Shown: positions 8,874 through 21,768, numbered from the stretch's first letter. The stretch is DNA of 64,000 nucleotides from Ophiobolus disseminans (GCA_010093685.1 MU006217.1:520911-584910), one strand, 5' to 3'. The notes: generated by a model not told the origin, from the letters alone. Made by a program: numbers and translations.

Positions 8874-10709
8874 TCACTCTGCCGCATCTCTGGGTGTAAA
8901 CCGTTTCTGCCCGCTCTGCGCAGTTTCTCCCCTCTTCCTCATAACATCCTCGTCGTCCGCCCGAGGTGGATGGTGGTCGCCTCTCCAACCCTCGTGATTG
9001 TTGGACGGCCGATAGTCCTTCATATGGATCTTGGCCGCATCCACCTTCGCATTCGCCTCTCGTTGTACTTGGTGCCTGAAATGAGATGCAGGTAACGAGC
9101 CCTCGTTCTCCAACCTGTCCAGGTCCTCCTCGTCGCTGCTGCTCATACTGCTGCTTCTGCTCATTTGTGTGTATACGACGTGATCACCCTCCTTCTTCTT
9201 CCTCTCGCGTTGGTCGTTCTTCATTGCTTCCATCTTCTCAGCGTCGCCCTGGCAATCCAGAGTCTTAATATGGAGGCCAGGGAAATTTGACTGGAAGAAG
9301 CTCTTCAGTTGTGGTAAGAGTTTGGCGTTGGGTCGATAGGTGCCGGAATCGTTGTCGATAACAAGTTCGTAGTAACTGTGGTCTTTGAGATTAGGCTCTT
9401 CCTTTGGCGGGCCGCCATCAATGTCGTCAGGTGGGTGGCTCCTGTTATGTCCACCCTCCTCCGCAGGCGCATTCTTAGGGTGCTTTAGGCGGCGGATGAA
9501 GAATTCGCCGGAGAAGGCGACGTAGGCTGCGACGTCGCTGTGCATAGTGTGTTTCGACAACATGTCAATACCAAATTCTTTGCCGGTTTCTGTGAAGCGG
9601 AAGAGGCCATCTAGCGTAAGGACGTAGGTGAAGATGCGACCGCCCTGGTCAAAGTGCACGAGCTCGAGGAACTTCTGTGTAAACTTCTTAGACGGCTCCT
9701 GAATTACGTGAAACTCAGTCGCATGGTCGAAGTTATACACACGCGCGTGCTGGTGGTGTAGCGCCTTGGAGAGAATGAAACCCCTTATGCCCTTCGCGGT
9801 GAACATGGACTTGACAAAGGGTTTGAATTCGACGTAGCGGTGGTACATGGCTTCGGGCACGGGTCCTCGCAGCTGCATCTGGTTCGACTGGAAGTTGTAC
9901 CTCTCGGGCTTCGACTTGCCGGTTCTCTTAGAAACCTCGCCAGGCGCATTTGGTTCCTTCTGGCCCAGCAAGCGGCCCAGCAGCGGCGAATAGTGCCGTA
10001 TCCAGAACTGCGGCCCAATTGTGTATGCGCGTCCACCATTTTCGTCCTGTGATCTGCCCAGCACCTCGACGCTGACATTCAGGGTGCCGTTCATGTGCTC
10101 GACCTTCCGGAAGCACACGGCTATTGCGCGAAGAAGCCACGCGCGCTTGCTGACCATGCGCTTCCTGATGGGAAACGTCTCGTCCTTTATGCCCGTCCAC
10201 TTCTCGCTGACCGCGTTGGCTATGACGTGTACGTTGCCGAGGCGGTCGTCGTGGTCTGCGGGGTCCTCGTCGTAGATGCGACACTTGAGCTTAAAGCCGG
10301 TGGCGGGGACGTTGGCGACGATCCACTCGCAATTCCACACCGGGTTGGTGTCCTGCCGCACGGTCGGTGTGCGCATCATCAGGGGCGGGTCTTCGTGGTG
10401 GCGCGTCGGCAGGCCCGTGTCGAGCTGGGCTATGATGAAGGGATCGGCCGAGAGGGTGTTGATGTCGGCGAGCGGGAGGTTGTTCGCGCGGTGGAAGGTG
10501 AACTTGACCGTGTAGCCGGGCGGGGCGCGCGGTATGGGCGTGTCGTCGAAGCCGCCCTCAGGGCCCTTCTTCTTGCTGTTGCCCGTGTTCGTCTTCTGCG
10601 GCTTGGGCGGTGCGTCGTGTGCGCCGTCGAGCCCCTCGGGCTTCTCCTCGGTCGCGGGCGCATGGCCGTTGGACATGTCTTCCGGCCTCGAGTCCCTTTC
10701 CTCTGGCAT
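8874..10709 (-). CDS. C2-domain protein, conserved fungal
   Basis: Single exon; I start at 10709 (MPEERDSRPE, in the context GCCATGC) rather than at the upstream in-frame ATG at 10808, giving 611 residues. A disordered acidic/basic lead (1-60) precedes a C2 fold at about 65-220: YTVKFTFHRANNLPLADI, SADPFIIAQLD, and CRIYDEDPADHDDRLG. The Asp residues fit the Ca2+-binding loops of C2 domains, so calcium-dependent phospholipid binding is plausible. The region from about 250 to 470 (for example MYHRYVEFKPFVKSMFT, ALHHQHARVYNFDH, TYRPNAKLLPQLKSFFQSNF) looks conserved but I cannot name it. The tail is charged, with a Ser-rich acidic patch (SRSSSMSSSDEEDL). Peripheral membrane association is inferred; the biological role is unknown. 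Confidence 0.82.
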   Translation of the reverse strand: MPEERDSRPEDMSNGHAPATEEKPEGLDGAHDAPPKPQKTNTGNSKKKGPEGGFDDTPIPRAPPGYTVKFTFHRANNLPLADINTLSADPFIIAQLDTGLPTRHHEDPPLMMRTPTVRQDTNPVWNCEWIVANVPATGFKLKCRIYDEDPADHDDRLGNVHVIANAVSEKWTGIKDETFPIRKRMVSKRAWLLRAIAVCFRKVEHMNGTLNVSVEVLGRSQDENGGRAYTIGPQFWIRHYSPLLGRLLGQKEPNAPGEVSKRTGKSKPERYNFQSNQMQLRGPVPEAMYHRYVEFKPFVKSMFTAKGIRGFILSKALHHQHARVYNFDHATEFHVIQEPSKKFTQKFLELVHFDQGGRIFTYVLTLDGLFRFTETGKEFGIDMLSKHTMHSDVAAYVAFSGEFFIRRLKHPKNAPAEEGGHNRSHPPDDIDGGPPKEEPNLKDHSYYELVIDNDSGTYRPNAKLLPQLKSFFQSNFPGLHIKTLDCQGDAEKMEAMKNDQRERKKKEGDHVVYTQMSRSSSMSSSDEEDLDRLENEGSLPASHFRHQVQREANAKVDAAKIHMKDYRPSNNHEGWRGDHHPPRADDEDVMRKRGETAQSGQKRFTPRDAAE

Positions 10710-11973
10710 GGCGGCGGTGTGTGTCGGCGGGTCGGGTCGGCGGAGGGTTTGACTGCGGAGCCACTCGGTGTTGATGCTGCGTAAGCGCAACGGACAGCGA
10801 GGGCGCAAACAGCCGGATTAGGGATATGGGGCGTAAGAGTCGCAATCGCAAGACCACTGGGTGTGTCGTCGTGGCGCGACCATGGGCGGAGGGAAGGGGA
10901 GGTGGTGGGATTAGGCGGCTGGGGTCGACGCTGCAGGTGCTGCGCACTCGAAGGCGGGCGCGGAGCTGAACGGCTATGATCTGCTGGCTTGGGCTGAACT
11001 GCCGCTAGAAGAAATAAGCCTTGCTAAGCATCCACTGTCCTTGTCACCTTTAACGCTTTCGAGCCATGTCCTGTGCGCCTCGTAAGACTCCTATTCGCTG
11101 TGAGACGCCTCGTGCCCTGCGAGGGCTGCTAGATTCGTCGTCAAACTGCTTCCATCACATGGCAATCACCCTTCATTGAGACGGGGCTAAATAGGTTGGC
11201 AACTGACGTCACTATACGTCTCCGCTCTTTGCAGCTCACAGTTTGACGAATGAAGATATTGACATCTCGGGTAACCGGCACGTTTCGTCAGAACCGTCTT
11301 GCGCATACGTGGCGCTAGCGTTTGTGGCGCAGGCGTATTTGGTTGGCTTGCAAGACCCGGCCTTTCTTGACCATGTTGATTCATTTCTCACGTGTCGCTA
11401 GAATGATGCTTACTCCGAACAGTAGATCGAGATATCTTCGCATAATCTTCAGAGTTGGCACAATGATCTGATAACGCTGCGAAGACATCCAGGACATTCT
11501 TTCGAGGTATCTCATTGAAAACTACTACTATTGATACGCAAGAACGCCCTGTGTGCATGCAGGGCAGCTCCTCTGCATTGCGATCCGCATGTGACATGGT
11601 GCCGTAAGTTGCCGCACAACCCCAAGTACTGAATGATCAGCGAATGCAAAAGTATTGAAGCTAGCAACGTGTGCATATGTTTGCATTGCCATACCTACGG
11701 TGGCTGTTCATTACAATATTCTAAGAAACATTTTGTCTTGTCTAAGAGCGAAGAGTCATCCACCAGCACAGCTGACACCAAGCCTCAAAATTACAACGAA
11801 ATCTACTATGCAAAGTATTCACCCAATATCCAAAACGCCGCACTGTTTTTGGTGTAAAGTTGACACACTCGCGCTCCCCAAAAAGAATATAGTACAAACA
11901 ACGGCTGGGTATCTTATGAAGTCGAATTACGGTGCTGACAGGCGCCCACGGAATAGCGCAAAACGTCGATGGC
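10710..11973. other. Intergenic, promoter of C2 gene and 3' flank of DHA2 transporter
   Basis: About 1.26 kb without a supportable gene. The frames at 11187-11597 (minus) and 11633-11990 (plus) are short, domain-free and have no matching exon signals. Confidence 0.5.
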
Positions 11974-13847
11974 TTATGCGGCGTGCATGACCATCTGCTT
12001 GCCCTTCATGTTTTTCCACTCCACAAACGCAGCGCCAATAATGGACATCGACGCGCAGGCGACGGATACGTAAAAGGTCTGTGTGATGGCGAGGTTGTAT
12101 GCGCTGAGTACGCCGGAGAGGAACTGCTCGGGGATAGCGTTCTTGAGTTCTGTTGCACCGGTGCGGAGGACGAGGCCGGAGTCGAGATCGGGAACGACGG
12201 CTCTGAGGTTCTTGAGCAGTTGGTTTGTGAAGACGTTTTGGCCGACACTGATGAAGAGTGCGCCGCCGAGGGTCTGCGAGAACATCATGATTGCAGTGCC
12301 GATGGGAATGTCCTTGGCGGCGAGGACGGTTTGCACTGCGATCAGGGGCTGTTGCATGCCAAAACCAACACCGGCTCCGAACATAAACTGGTAACCGATC
12401 CATTTAGGCGAGTTAGAGTCGACCTCAAACGTCGATAGAAGACCTGCGCCGATGGCCATGAAGACAGATGAGGCCAACATGAAGGGTGTGTAGTAGCCGA
12501 TGACGGTGATGAGGCCACCGGCAGCCATGGAGACGAGGACGAGGCCGAGAATAGCAGGAAGATTCATGATGCCCGACTTTGTAGCAGAGACACCCTTGAT
12601 GGCTTGGAACCAGATCGCTGAAGAATGTTAGGGATGGCTTAGCAAGCTGACAATGTTGAAAACTTACGAAGGAAGTAGACCATGACGAAGAAGGCTGCAC
12701 CAAGCATTGCGATGTACCAGGCGCCGCCCCAAACATTGCGGTTCAAGAAGACGCGAGGAGGGACAGTAGCATCTTCCTGCTTCCACCACTGAACGACAAC
12801 GAATCCAATAATGAGCAGGCCAGCGATAACAAGGAGCGCAATGATGCGGCCGCTCTTCCACTCGTACTTGCTGCCTCCCCATTGCAGAGCAAGAAGCAAG
12901 CAAATGATGGCGGGGAGGAACAGCAGGGAACCCTCGAGATCGAACTTCAGGAGTTGCTGTTTCCATGTCGCATTGATCTTTTGTCCGCGACGCTGGACGT
13001 TCAAGAACGGGATGATGAACGCGGCAGTAAGGGCTCCAAAGGGAAGATTAATGTAAAAGCACCATCTCCAAGACAAATGATCAGTAAAAGCTCCACCCAT
13101 GAGCGGTCCGGCAACACTTGCGATTCCGTACATTCCGCCGATCAAACCCATGTATGTAGGCCGTTGACGAAGAGGGACAGTGTTGCCGACGATGAGGATG
13201 GCACCAGAGAAGATACCAGCAGCACCAACGCCAGCAATCGCACGGCCGAGAATGAGTGCAGTCGAGTTAGGGGCGATACCGCAGATCAAGGAGCCGAGTT
13301 CGAATATGGCCAATGCGATCAGGTACACCCATTTGATACTGTAGAAGGTGTAGAACTTTCCATAGATAAGTTGGGTCGCGCAGGTGGTCAGTAGATATGA
13401 TGAGCCATACCAGCCGACATCATTGAGAGCCTTGAACTGGTCGGTAATGCGAGGAATGGCAGTTGCGATGATTGTATTGTCCTGTTCAAGATGAGTATTG
13501 TGACCACAAGCGGCAATACCATGACGCTAGCTTACCAGTGCCATACAGAAAACCGATAAACACAAAGCGATTGTGATTGCGGTAACCTTCCACCCTGTCG
13601 GGTACACAAAGTTGGCCTCGTCGTCTTCTTCGCTGATTTGCGAGTCACGCTTCGATGTGGTCTCGGCGACTGCCTCCTTCTCCCCAGCGAGGACAGGATC
13701 AACGACATCTGATGCTCCTGCAGCCGCGGGCAATACAGTTTCGACAACGCCCTTGTGCTCAAGAACAGAGGGGTTATGACTCTGTGTCGCAGTTTTCTCC
13801 GAGTCGGCCATGCTGGAGGGCCGGAGGTGGTTGTTTGTTTCGCTCAT
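11974..13847 (-). CDS. MFS drug:H+ antiporter, DHA2 (14-TM) type
   Basis: Exons 13847-13536, 13481-12668 and 12617-11974 join in frame (phases 0 and 1) to 589 residues. Start is MSETNNHLRP at 13847; a second in-frame Met (MADSEK) follows 12 codons later. The cytosolic N-terminus is acidic; the first helix is WKVTAITIALCLSVFCMAL and exon 2 opens with DNTIIATAIPRI, the DxTIVxxALP motif of DHA2 proteins. Further signatures are GRAIAGVGAAGIFSGA, GPLMGGAFTDHLSWRWCFYI and NLPFGA. The relatives include toxin and drug exporters of secondary-metabolite clusters. It lies about 1.6 kb from the A-T-R gene on the same strand, so export of that enzyme's product is a reasonable guess. Substrate unknown. Confidence 0.92.
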
Positions 13848-15425
13848 ATGGATGTCGTGGGTGGCGCTTTTTATGTTCGTTGTAAGGGAATGCGCCAAGG
13901 CGAATGTGGTTGCTGATGACCGCTGTATGTGAAGGCGAAAATTGTGTGTGTCTGCTGAGACTCGCTGCCTGAGGGCAAGGCAATTCTTAAGTAACAACAA
14001 AAAAGGAGTGTATGGACAGAGAAAGGCGGAGTTAGGGCTGAGATGCGACAAGCAATGACTCTGCCATTGCTTCGTCCCCGTGTCGGTAGAATTAGGAGCG
14101 GGCGCCAGTAGCTTCCTTAGCGGGTACCCGGGGCGGCGATTCGCGTCTGGACTGCCGAGTGAATGCTTTCAGCGGGCGTGTGCGGCGTGACCTTGCCGTT
14201 TTCAGCCCGTGCACGGGTTGACAATTCGTCCGCCATGCAACCGAGCCTCTGATTGTTGCTGCCTTGCAAGCCACCTCGCATCCCTCGCGACCCGAGCAAG
14301 GCTCGATGAAGCTGCACATTGCACCTGTCAACGGGGTGCGTCGCATCGCAGGGTACACTGGTGTGTCTTGCCCAAAACACTAGGCTAAACCGCGCCGTGA
14401 GAAACAGACAGTTTGGCAACTCTAGTAGCAGCCGTTGATGTGCTACGATCGGCACGCATCCACGCATCAAGCGTGAACAAGAGTTTGTTTCTGCTCGGCG
14501 GCCGCGCTCCACCTTGTTGGGTTGACCCACTTCGTCCCTAATTTCCCCAGTCGTCCAGACCTTGACACGATACTGGTCTCTGGAGCACCTCATGGTCTTG
14601 TGAGATGTCCTTGTGTACAGCACACCAAGGACTTGACTCTACGCTTCCGGCGATTTTCGACCGCATCCTACACACGAAAGGAGACTGTTCGTACAAGTCG
14701 GTGCAGGGTTCGATGCATGCGAGTGCATCATATCTGCACATATGAGTGCATATGATCGTGATTGCGAATGTAAAAATTCGTCCGTTGAAGAGTCGCAATC
14801 GGTTGGGGCTGCCTGGTAGCGTGGGATTGCCTGTACAGGTCACCGGTAAATTACCCAGAAAAAGTCGTGGCTGAAGCCTCGTGGGTCGGGAATTCGCTTA
14901 GGTTCCGAGTTTGTACGATTGTCGGGCCAGGGAGCCATCTAACCTCCGCTCCGATGGTATTGATAGACAACCCGGGCCTGCTTCGACATTTATGCGTCAT
15001 TACATTTGGGTTGAGCTATAGACAATGCCCGTTAGATCATCAGATTGGCTTTAAAACATAGCATTATGGTGTGTGCATGATCTTGAACGGTGCGTTTATC
15101 ATCTTGTCACAACACTCGTCCCAGATTCTGCGTAAGATATCAGGCTCTCGCAACTTCCTATCGTTTCCACTGCTGCCCAGCCCCACCTACATTGAATTAA
15201 CGTCACCAATATAAACGCCGCAGCCAAGTTTCGATCTAGCATAGAAGAACTCGTGGGAGCTGGACCGTGATTCCGAGATTTACAGAGGCCCGGGCGATCA
15301 AGGGAGACAGATAGAGACGCTATATCAAGTATGCCATAATTGTATTTTCTAGTGCCGAATCCTCCAAACTTCACGGAACGAAGAGGCGGATGAACTGTTG
15401 CGTGCCCCGATAGTTTTCACCGCCT
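13848..15425. other. Intergenic between DHA2 transporter and A-T-R gene
   Basis: About 1.6 kb containing the transporter's promoter and the 3' flank of the A-T-R gene. I see no further biosynthetic gene here; frames at 14092-14623 (minus) and 15099-15374 (minus) lack domains. Confidence 0.5.
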
Positions 15426-18400
15426 TCAACGAACATTCGCTTGGATCCAGTCCCACATCCTGTCCACGTAGCCTTCGTCGAGCGGCTGCACATCCCTCAA
15501 TGCATCGATCTTCTTCTTGGTCTCCTCCATCGAGAACAGAGGTCTTGGTTTCGCCTCGCCATCAATATCCCCATACGCTTCCTTCCAAAGCCCCAGCAAC
15601 TTCATCGCAGAATGCTCGCTGCCCTCACACTCCTCCAGTCTCCTCACCCACTCCTTGGGCTCCACAATCTCAAATTCTTCCTTCTTCCTAAGCCATTGCA
15701 GCATCTGACGCCATATTGGTTCTTGATGCGGATTGAGCACATGGTATACAGGCATGTCGTCTTTGGCCTCTGCATTACCTGGATCGGCGATTTCTAGAAA
15801 CGCCTTCGCAGCAACATCTACAGGGAGCCAATCCAGCGGCTCCGTTCCCAGGTCAGGTAGGCACTTGATCAACCGTGCAGTGCTCAACATCATTGGCCAC
15901 GCCTCCTTTGTGTTCCATACCCCGGTCACCGAATCGCTAGCCAGTTGACCAACGCGGACGACAGCGATACGTCCGCGCAAGTTGGTCCGGTGATGGGCCT
16001 CCGTGCAGATTTGCTCTGCGATCCATTTGGAGCGTGAGTAGCCGAGCGGTGATGCAGACGTAGGCTGGGATTGGATGAGCTCCGGGAGACAGCCCGAACC
16101 ATTGGCCTCGCTGTTCATGATGGAGGCGGTAGACGAGCAGTATGCGAAGCGGGGAGGGTTCGGACGAGGCGCTGCAAGAGCTAAATCGAGGAGGTTGCGC
16201 ACGCCGGCGATGTTGTCTTTGACAAAGCTGCGCAGCTTGAGGCGAAAGTTGACAGTCCACGCTACATGAATGATGGAGGTTGTTTCTTTCGCGAGATGTT
16301 GGTACAATTCATCGCTAAGCCCGAGGTGAGGATCGCCCATCTGTGCTTGAGTCACTTTAACTTTGTCGTCGTTGATGTTGGATGGTGAAGGATCTCCTAG
16401 ACCTCTTTGTTGCAGAGCTTTGCTGACACGCTCTCGTGCTGCATTTTCATCTGCCCCTCGGACCAAGCAGTAGATGGTCTGGACATTCTTGGACTTTTGC
16501 AACAAATCTAGAATGTGCGCGCCGAGAGCTCCCGTGGCTCCTGTAAGCACGACGACGTCGCCAGTGCTCCCCTTCTCGCTGTGACCCCTCGACTGTGCAG
16601 AAGGACTGTGTTCAAAAGAACCGTATTTCTTGACGAGGTCTATCATCGCCTGTTCTTCATTCTCTTCGCCTGTGTCTGAGTCACCGTGCCGCATCCTTAA
16701 GACATACTCAGTCAGGCGTCGAGTAGTGCCACAGTCCTCAATAACGCTCATAGGTAAGATCCCCTGATAATTTGGTATTAGCCGTCTCAAGCGAGTGCGC
16801 AATTGCATACACGCAATCGAGTCAACGCCGTACGAGAAAAAATCCATGTCCTCAGCCAGTCTCTCGGATTGCGATGTTATGGTCTGAATGAGGCTTGTGA
16901 GATGTTCAGATAGGTTTTCATCTGCCACCTCAGCAACTTCACCCGAGTCTTGTGATTCATACGCGCCGTCAATGAAATCTTCGAACCTTGAGTCTGCGGC
17001 TCTTCTTATGATGGTGCCTTTGCTACTTTTCTCTAGCGCCTGACTCTGATGAGGTACAGGCACTAACATGTGGAATGGTATTCGTGCATGATCCTGGCTT
17101 TCACCATTCAGCTTCTCCACGGCCGGCTTGATCGCTTCGAGTAGCTCTTGGTCCGAAAGTGCACTTGATTCCTCGGAGCGCAACAGCAATGCTCCAGGAA
17201 AAGGTCGCCCGTTACCAAAGATAACCACATCATCTAGATAAAGCGAAGTGCCTATTGCTGCTTCGAGTGGTGCCGGGTCGAACTTCTTCCCCGTGATGAG
17301 GGTAAGTTGTGAGTCAGCACGAGAGTGATATAGCCACGCGTTCTTCACGGTGGGATGGGCTGTAAAAAGATCGGCAGTAGCGAACGATCCATCTTCTCGA
17401 TTGCGCTTGGCCTATAGAAGATCAGCCAACAACTTCATGCAACCACGCAAGTAGAATTACCATGTGTGGCCAACCGGGCTTCACCACAAGCTCTGCCAGA
17501 TTGTTGTCCCGTGACTCAAAGTCTACCAGACTTGGAGGGTTGTAATTTCGCAGATACTGCCAGTCATTATCTGCAGCAAAGTCGCGATATGAGGACAGCA
17601 AGAATCCACATTCGGCGCTCCCAAATCTTGAAATCAGATTGACACCCGTTTTCACGAGTCTATCACCGACTTCTGCTGGGAGTGCTGCGCCGCCTACACC
17701 AACAATATCCATCTCCTGAAGCCATCCCAGGCCCTTCTCGTTCGCTTCCATCATTTGAAGCACGTAAGGTACAGAAGAGAAATATTTAACCTTTGGGATC
17801 ATTTCCTCGGCAGAATAAGCTCTCGTCACTTCGAGGCACTGGCAGATATTCCGAGCGGTAATGGGCACGTCCTTTCCCGGAAACAACCAGATCATGGAAT
17901 TACTTGTCCAACAACGGAAAAGGTCCGCAATGCCTCCATGGTACAGCGGTGTCGTAGTGAAAGAAGCAATACCCGGTATCTTGGGTAAATGTGGAAGAAC
18001 CCCTATCGCTGCTCGATGGGACTGCGGTATGGGTTTCGGCAGACCTGAAGAAGTACCAGAGGTATGATGGAGGTATGCAATGTCCGTCTCTTCAAGTTGC
18101 GGTGTGTCGTTATTTAATGTTGTTTGTCCTTTAATAACTTCGAAAACGTCTTCGCTATTGTTAAGAGGTAGTAGCTGCGACTTGAGGTTGTGGTCTCCTT
18201 CATCTTTCGCCAGAACTTCTGTTTGCTCCGCCCTCTCAGCATGAGCGTCATCGTAGAGAAGTACAGAGACATTGCATGATTTACAAAGATGCAGTATTGC
18301 TGCTGGTTGACATTGTGGTGCAATCAACAAGACTGAACGTCCAAGCTTCATTAAGCCTAGCCAGGTGAAGAGAAACTCTGGAGAGCTGTGACACAGCAAG

Positions 18401-18663
18401 GCAACAGTCTTTCCGGTCATGATGATTCCATCAGAAAGTCGTTGAGCAAAGATGTTTGTCCCTTGACAAACGTCGCCAAAAGTTACAACCTTGTATTTCC
18501 ATTCCTGTTGATTTTGCTGGGGGAGTGGGAAACCAACGGCTGGTAGGAAGGCATGGTGCTGCGCTTGGAAGTCAAGAAACTCGCTAATCGTCCGGTATGG
18601 TTTGGCTCTTCCAGAAAGCGCAGATGCTTGTCCGAGGGTGCATACAAAGTAATTGGTCTGCAT
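15426..18663 (-). CDS. NRPS-like A-T-R enzyme (carboxylic acid reductase type)
   Basis: Two exons, 18663-17461 and 17411-15426, joined by a 49-nt GTAATT...TATAG intron at phase 0, give 1,062 residues. The adenylation domain has the A3 core HHTSGTSSGLPKPI (199-212) and RFGSAECG as the A5-like motif. A phosphopantetheine carrier follows with DFFSYGVDSI, the modified Ser being near residue 599. The C-terminal third is a thioester-reductase Rossmann domain starting VVLTGATGALGAH (about 688-700) with the catalytic GYSRSK motif. No condensation domain is present. Family members activate one carboxylic acid as its adenylate, load it on the carrier and reduce it to an aldehyde or alcohol with NADPH. 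The substrate cannot be read by eye. The MFS exporter is next door. The exact start is uncertain, since exon 1 may begin upstream. Confidence 0.9.
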
Positions 18664-21098
18664 CTCTCCTGTATCTCAATAAAGCGGGAAGACAAAAAGT
18701 GAAAAGGTAAGAGTTGGTAAGCAGATCTGGCAGACTCCTGATGTGTAAATGCGCGTTGGGAACGCGATTCGAGTCGTGACATCATTGGGAAGGCTCGCAG
18801 TCGGACCCCGCATGAGAAGCTAATAGCAGTTTTACTTGTAAGCCCAGATGACCAGCCATAATAACGACATGTAATCCGTTGAGACCTTTACAAAAATGTA
18901 AGGAAGTACAAGTACATCCCAAAAACGAGGCGGTGGAATGGAGGACAGCGCACAGACCATGAGTTTGCTGCTCACACCGATCGTGCGTAAGATTTGCGAG
19001 CACGGAGGCACAGCCACAAACGCAACATCAGCTATTGTAAAACAAAAGCCGTTTGGCAGTAACGTCGAGATTGATTTCGTCTGCAAAAGATGATCAAAGT
19101 CATCGTCGTTTGCGGATTGTATTGATGTGCAGACTGTGATTCGATAGGAGGAAAGTGTTCGGAACGTCAGCTACGAGCCACTAGCTTCTGTTTGTTAAAC
19201 GCAAGTGGTGTCGTTCATCGGATTTGTGTGAATGTTGCGCGAGCACGCCAGTGCAAGGCCGAGCTCGCGCTCGTCGATGCGCAAGAGCTGTCGCAAAGAC
19301 AAACCACCCGAAGTAGTCTTGAGGTCCTCGTCAGCTACCGACGACGCAAATACCAACCACTCATCATTTGACGATAGTCTTGGTTGTTACAGGCGTTGTG
19401 TTCCCGCTGGGACCGCGCGTCCTGTGGTAGAAGCAACCAGCTGTAACCTATCGCCACAATGGAGCGTCCTCTTCACCAAGTGATGCGAGTTGCCGCGAAT
19501 CGCCACGGCCAATAAACCGGCGCCGATGGCTAATGGTGTAGAGCTATACCGATGGATAGCACAGCGCATGGCCACTTGGCTTTTTGTGCAGGGCGGTGCT
19601 AAAGAAGGAAAGTCATGGTGTTGTCAGAGAGGAGACCGACTTATCGAGAGTCACTACAAACAACATTTTGGTACGCCAGACAGGCCGCATTGCGAGGCTT
19701 CTCCGCCACAGTGCGCACAAGACCAATTCGTATAAGGTGTGAGTCTATCGCTGTCACAGTGTTGTAGTGAGTGAAATAACAACGCTTACACAAAGAAACT
19801 GCGATGTAGACGAAAGAAACTTCGAGCTTGAGGAGGCAAAATTGGTTCCCTAAGCCGGACTCGACGGCTTCTTTTGCGGGGATTTGTCAAGACAAAAGAC
19901 GGTGTTGAGTTGGAGCACCTGCACGGCTATCTGTGCTTGCCGGGGACTAATGCAAGCTTCCCCCCCAAACAGGAAACACCTCTGGAAAAACCGGAAGTCG
20001 TTGACGCTTTGTTGATCTAGCGATAAGCAGCGTTGTCCTTAGCGCTGTGTGTAGGTTGTTTTGATCAGGTGAATCTAGTATTGCCGCCGAGGGCCAGAAT
20101 AGCACACGATGAAACTGTGCGACAGCAGCGCCTCGACTGCGGTACGGTACAGCAAGGCTGTCTTGCTGTGCCAGATGGTGATGCGGCGGGTGGCAGAGGG
20201 TGGAGCTCGGCCCGTTGGGAGCTGGCCCACTTGCTGGGACGGCATCCAGGTCCGCATGTGTCATTCGACTGGGTTTCCATGGTAAATGGTGTGTGTGCAC
20301 GGCCACACCAAGCGGCACAATTCGCATGCATGCAGACCGGCCTTTTGCCATTGCCTCCAGCCAAGTGCATAGCTTGCCCGCCGTAGCAGAATGATTGCTC
20401 TGCGCGCTCTTGATAGCCTCGGGCGTTTGGCCTTGGCAATAGCGTGCAGGAATGCAGCCAACCACAGTAAGTCGCGAGCGCATGCTGGACGCGTATCGGC
20501 AGGCGGCACAGCCATCGCCTTGCAGGTTTTAGAGGTCGAGAGTGGTTAGGCAAAATCGTGGGGTACTGTGCCGGCATATATCCGCAGCGTTTTCTGAGAC
20601 TTTTTGTGAAACATTTCGGCGCCGCATAACGACACGGCGCTTCGAATGCACGGCGTGAGGGCCAGCAGAAGAGGTTGAGGGCGGCTGTGGGCGGAGAGGA
20701 TAAATTGACGCAATTACCGTCGCTGGTGGGAAGGAAATTGTGTACAGTACGACTTGAACTTTCTGTCTGAGCGTATCTCGCGCCACGTCGCGCTTGCCCC
20801 AAACAAACCTTAGCGCGAATCAGTAGCAGCATCCGCCGCGGCCTGTGCTCCAACACTTATTAGGCCCTTCGTCGCTCCGTGCTACACCCGCCTCTTTCCA
20901 CCAGCATTGATTCCACCACCCGCGAATCCAATCCAGCATTGCATCTGCATCTGTAAGTTTACCCGCCTTGCGCCTATATCAGGTGTCCATACCCCAATTG
21001 CTTCAATTGCTACAATTGTGCCCACTATCTACCTCCGCCGATCTTCCGCTTACACTGCATCCACAGCACAGGCATTGATAATCTCTGCAACATCCACC
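18664..21098. other. Long divergent intergenic region
   Basis: About 2.4 kb between the A-T-R gene and the DUF7707 gene. I scanned all frames: those at 18782-19086, 19232-19735 and 19947-20856 are short or overlap in opposite directions and show no family signature. The last 250 bases are C/T- and CA-rich, like a fungal core promoter. Confidence 0.5.
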
Positions 21099-21768
21099 AT
21101 GCTCTACTCTTCTCTCATCGTGGTCGCTTCGGCCTTTGCTGGCGCCTCGGCCCAGCTTTTGAGCAACGGCACTACATACAACACCCCGATCCCGTGCTGC
21201 TCCCTCTCCGCTGGTGTCCTTCCCCAAGCCCGTCGCGAGGAAGTCTGCGAGGCGCAGAGGAACACTTGCTCCGAGCTGTGTGGCGGCGTGGGCAGCGTTC
21301 GCACCAACGACTGCGACCGCGTAAGTTTTGTCATACATATACCCGTTGTCTTGGCTAATAGTCCCGCAGACGTCGCTTGTATTTTCGTGCGTCTGCAGCA
21401 ACACGACCGTATTCGACACCACCAAATTGGCGCCCTATGAGCAGACTGTCCCTGGCTTGGTCTGCCGTGACTGGTACAACACTTGCATCAACCGCACCTT
21501 CGACAACCCCGGCCAGCAGCTCACCCAGCAGTTCCAGTGCGACTTGGCCAAACAGCAGCAGTGCGGCAACCTCACCACCCGCGCAGCCCAAAGCTCCGGT
21601 TCTCCCTCTGGCTCTGCTTCACGCACCTCCGGCGGCAGCTCACCATCGCAGACCTCGACTGGCGCAGGTACTTCCCAGAGCTCCGCTGGTGTCGCTGCTG
21701 GCCTCGCTATGTACGGCACACCGATTCTGGCTGGTGGTCTCTTGGCTGTCTTCGGCATCGCCTTGTAG
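21099..21768 (+). CDS. Secreted GPI-type protein, DUF7707-like
   Basis: Two exons, 21099-21320 and 21370-21768, with a 49-nt GTAAGT...CGCAG intron, encode 206 residues. A signal peptide (about 1-18, ASAQLL after the cleavage zone) precedes a cysteine-rich domain with CCSLSAG, EEVCEAQRNTCSELCGG, NDCDR, FSCVCSN, GLVCRDWYNTC and FQCDLAKQQQCG, which match the spacing I associate with DUF7707 proteins of ascomycetes. A Ser/Thr/Gly-rich stalk follows, and the C-terminus is hydrophobic with small residues before it, fitting a GPI-attachment signal. Expected at the plasma membrane or wall. Function unknown for the family. The start is favoured because it begins the signal peptide. Confidence 0.85.

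Noticed and set aside
10095..10784. 229-codon plus-strand frame
   Set aside because: Antisense shadow of the GC-rich 5' part of the C2 gene.
11932..12438. 168-codon plus-strand and 158-codon minus-strand frames
   Set aside because: Other-frame shadows of the DHA2 transporter's last exon.
20065..20856. 263-codon minus-strand frame
   Set aside because: No domain, scattered Cys and Arg typical of noncoding frames, no splice support.
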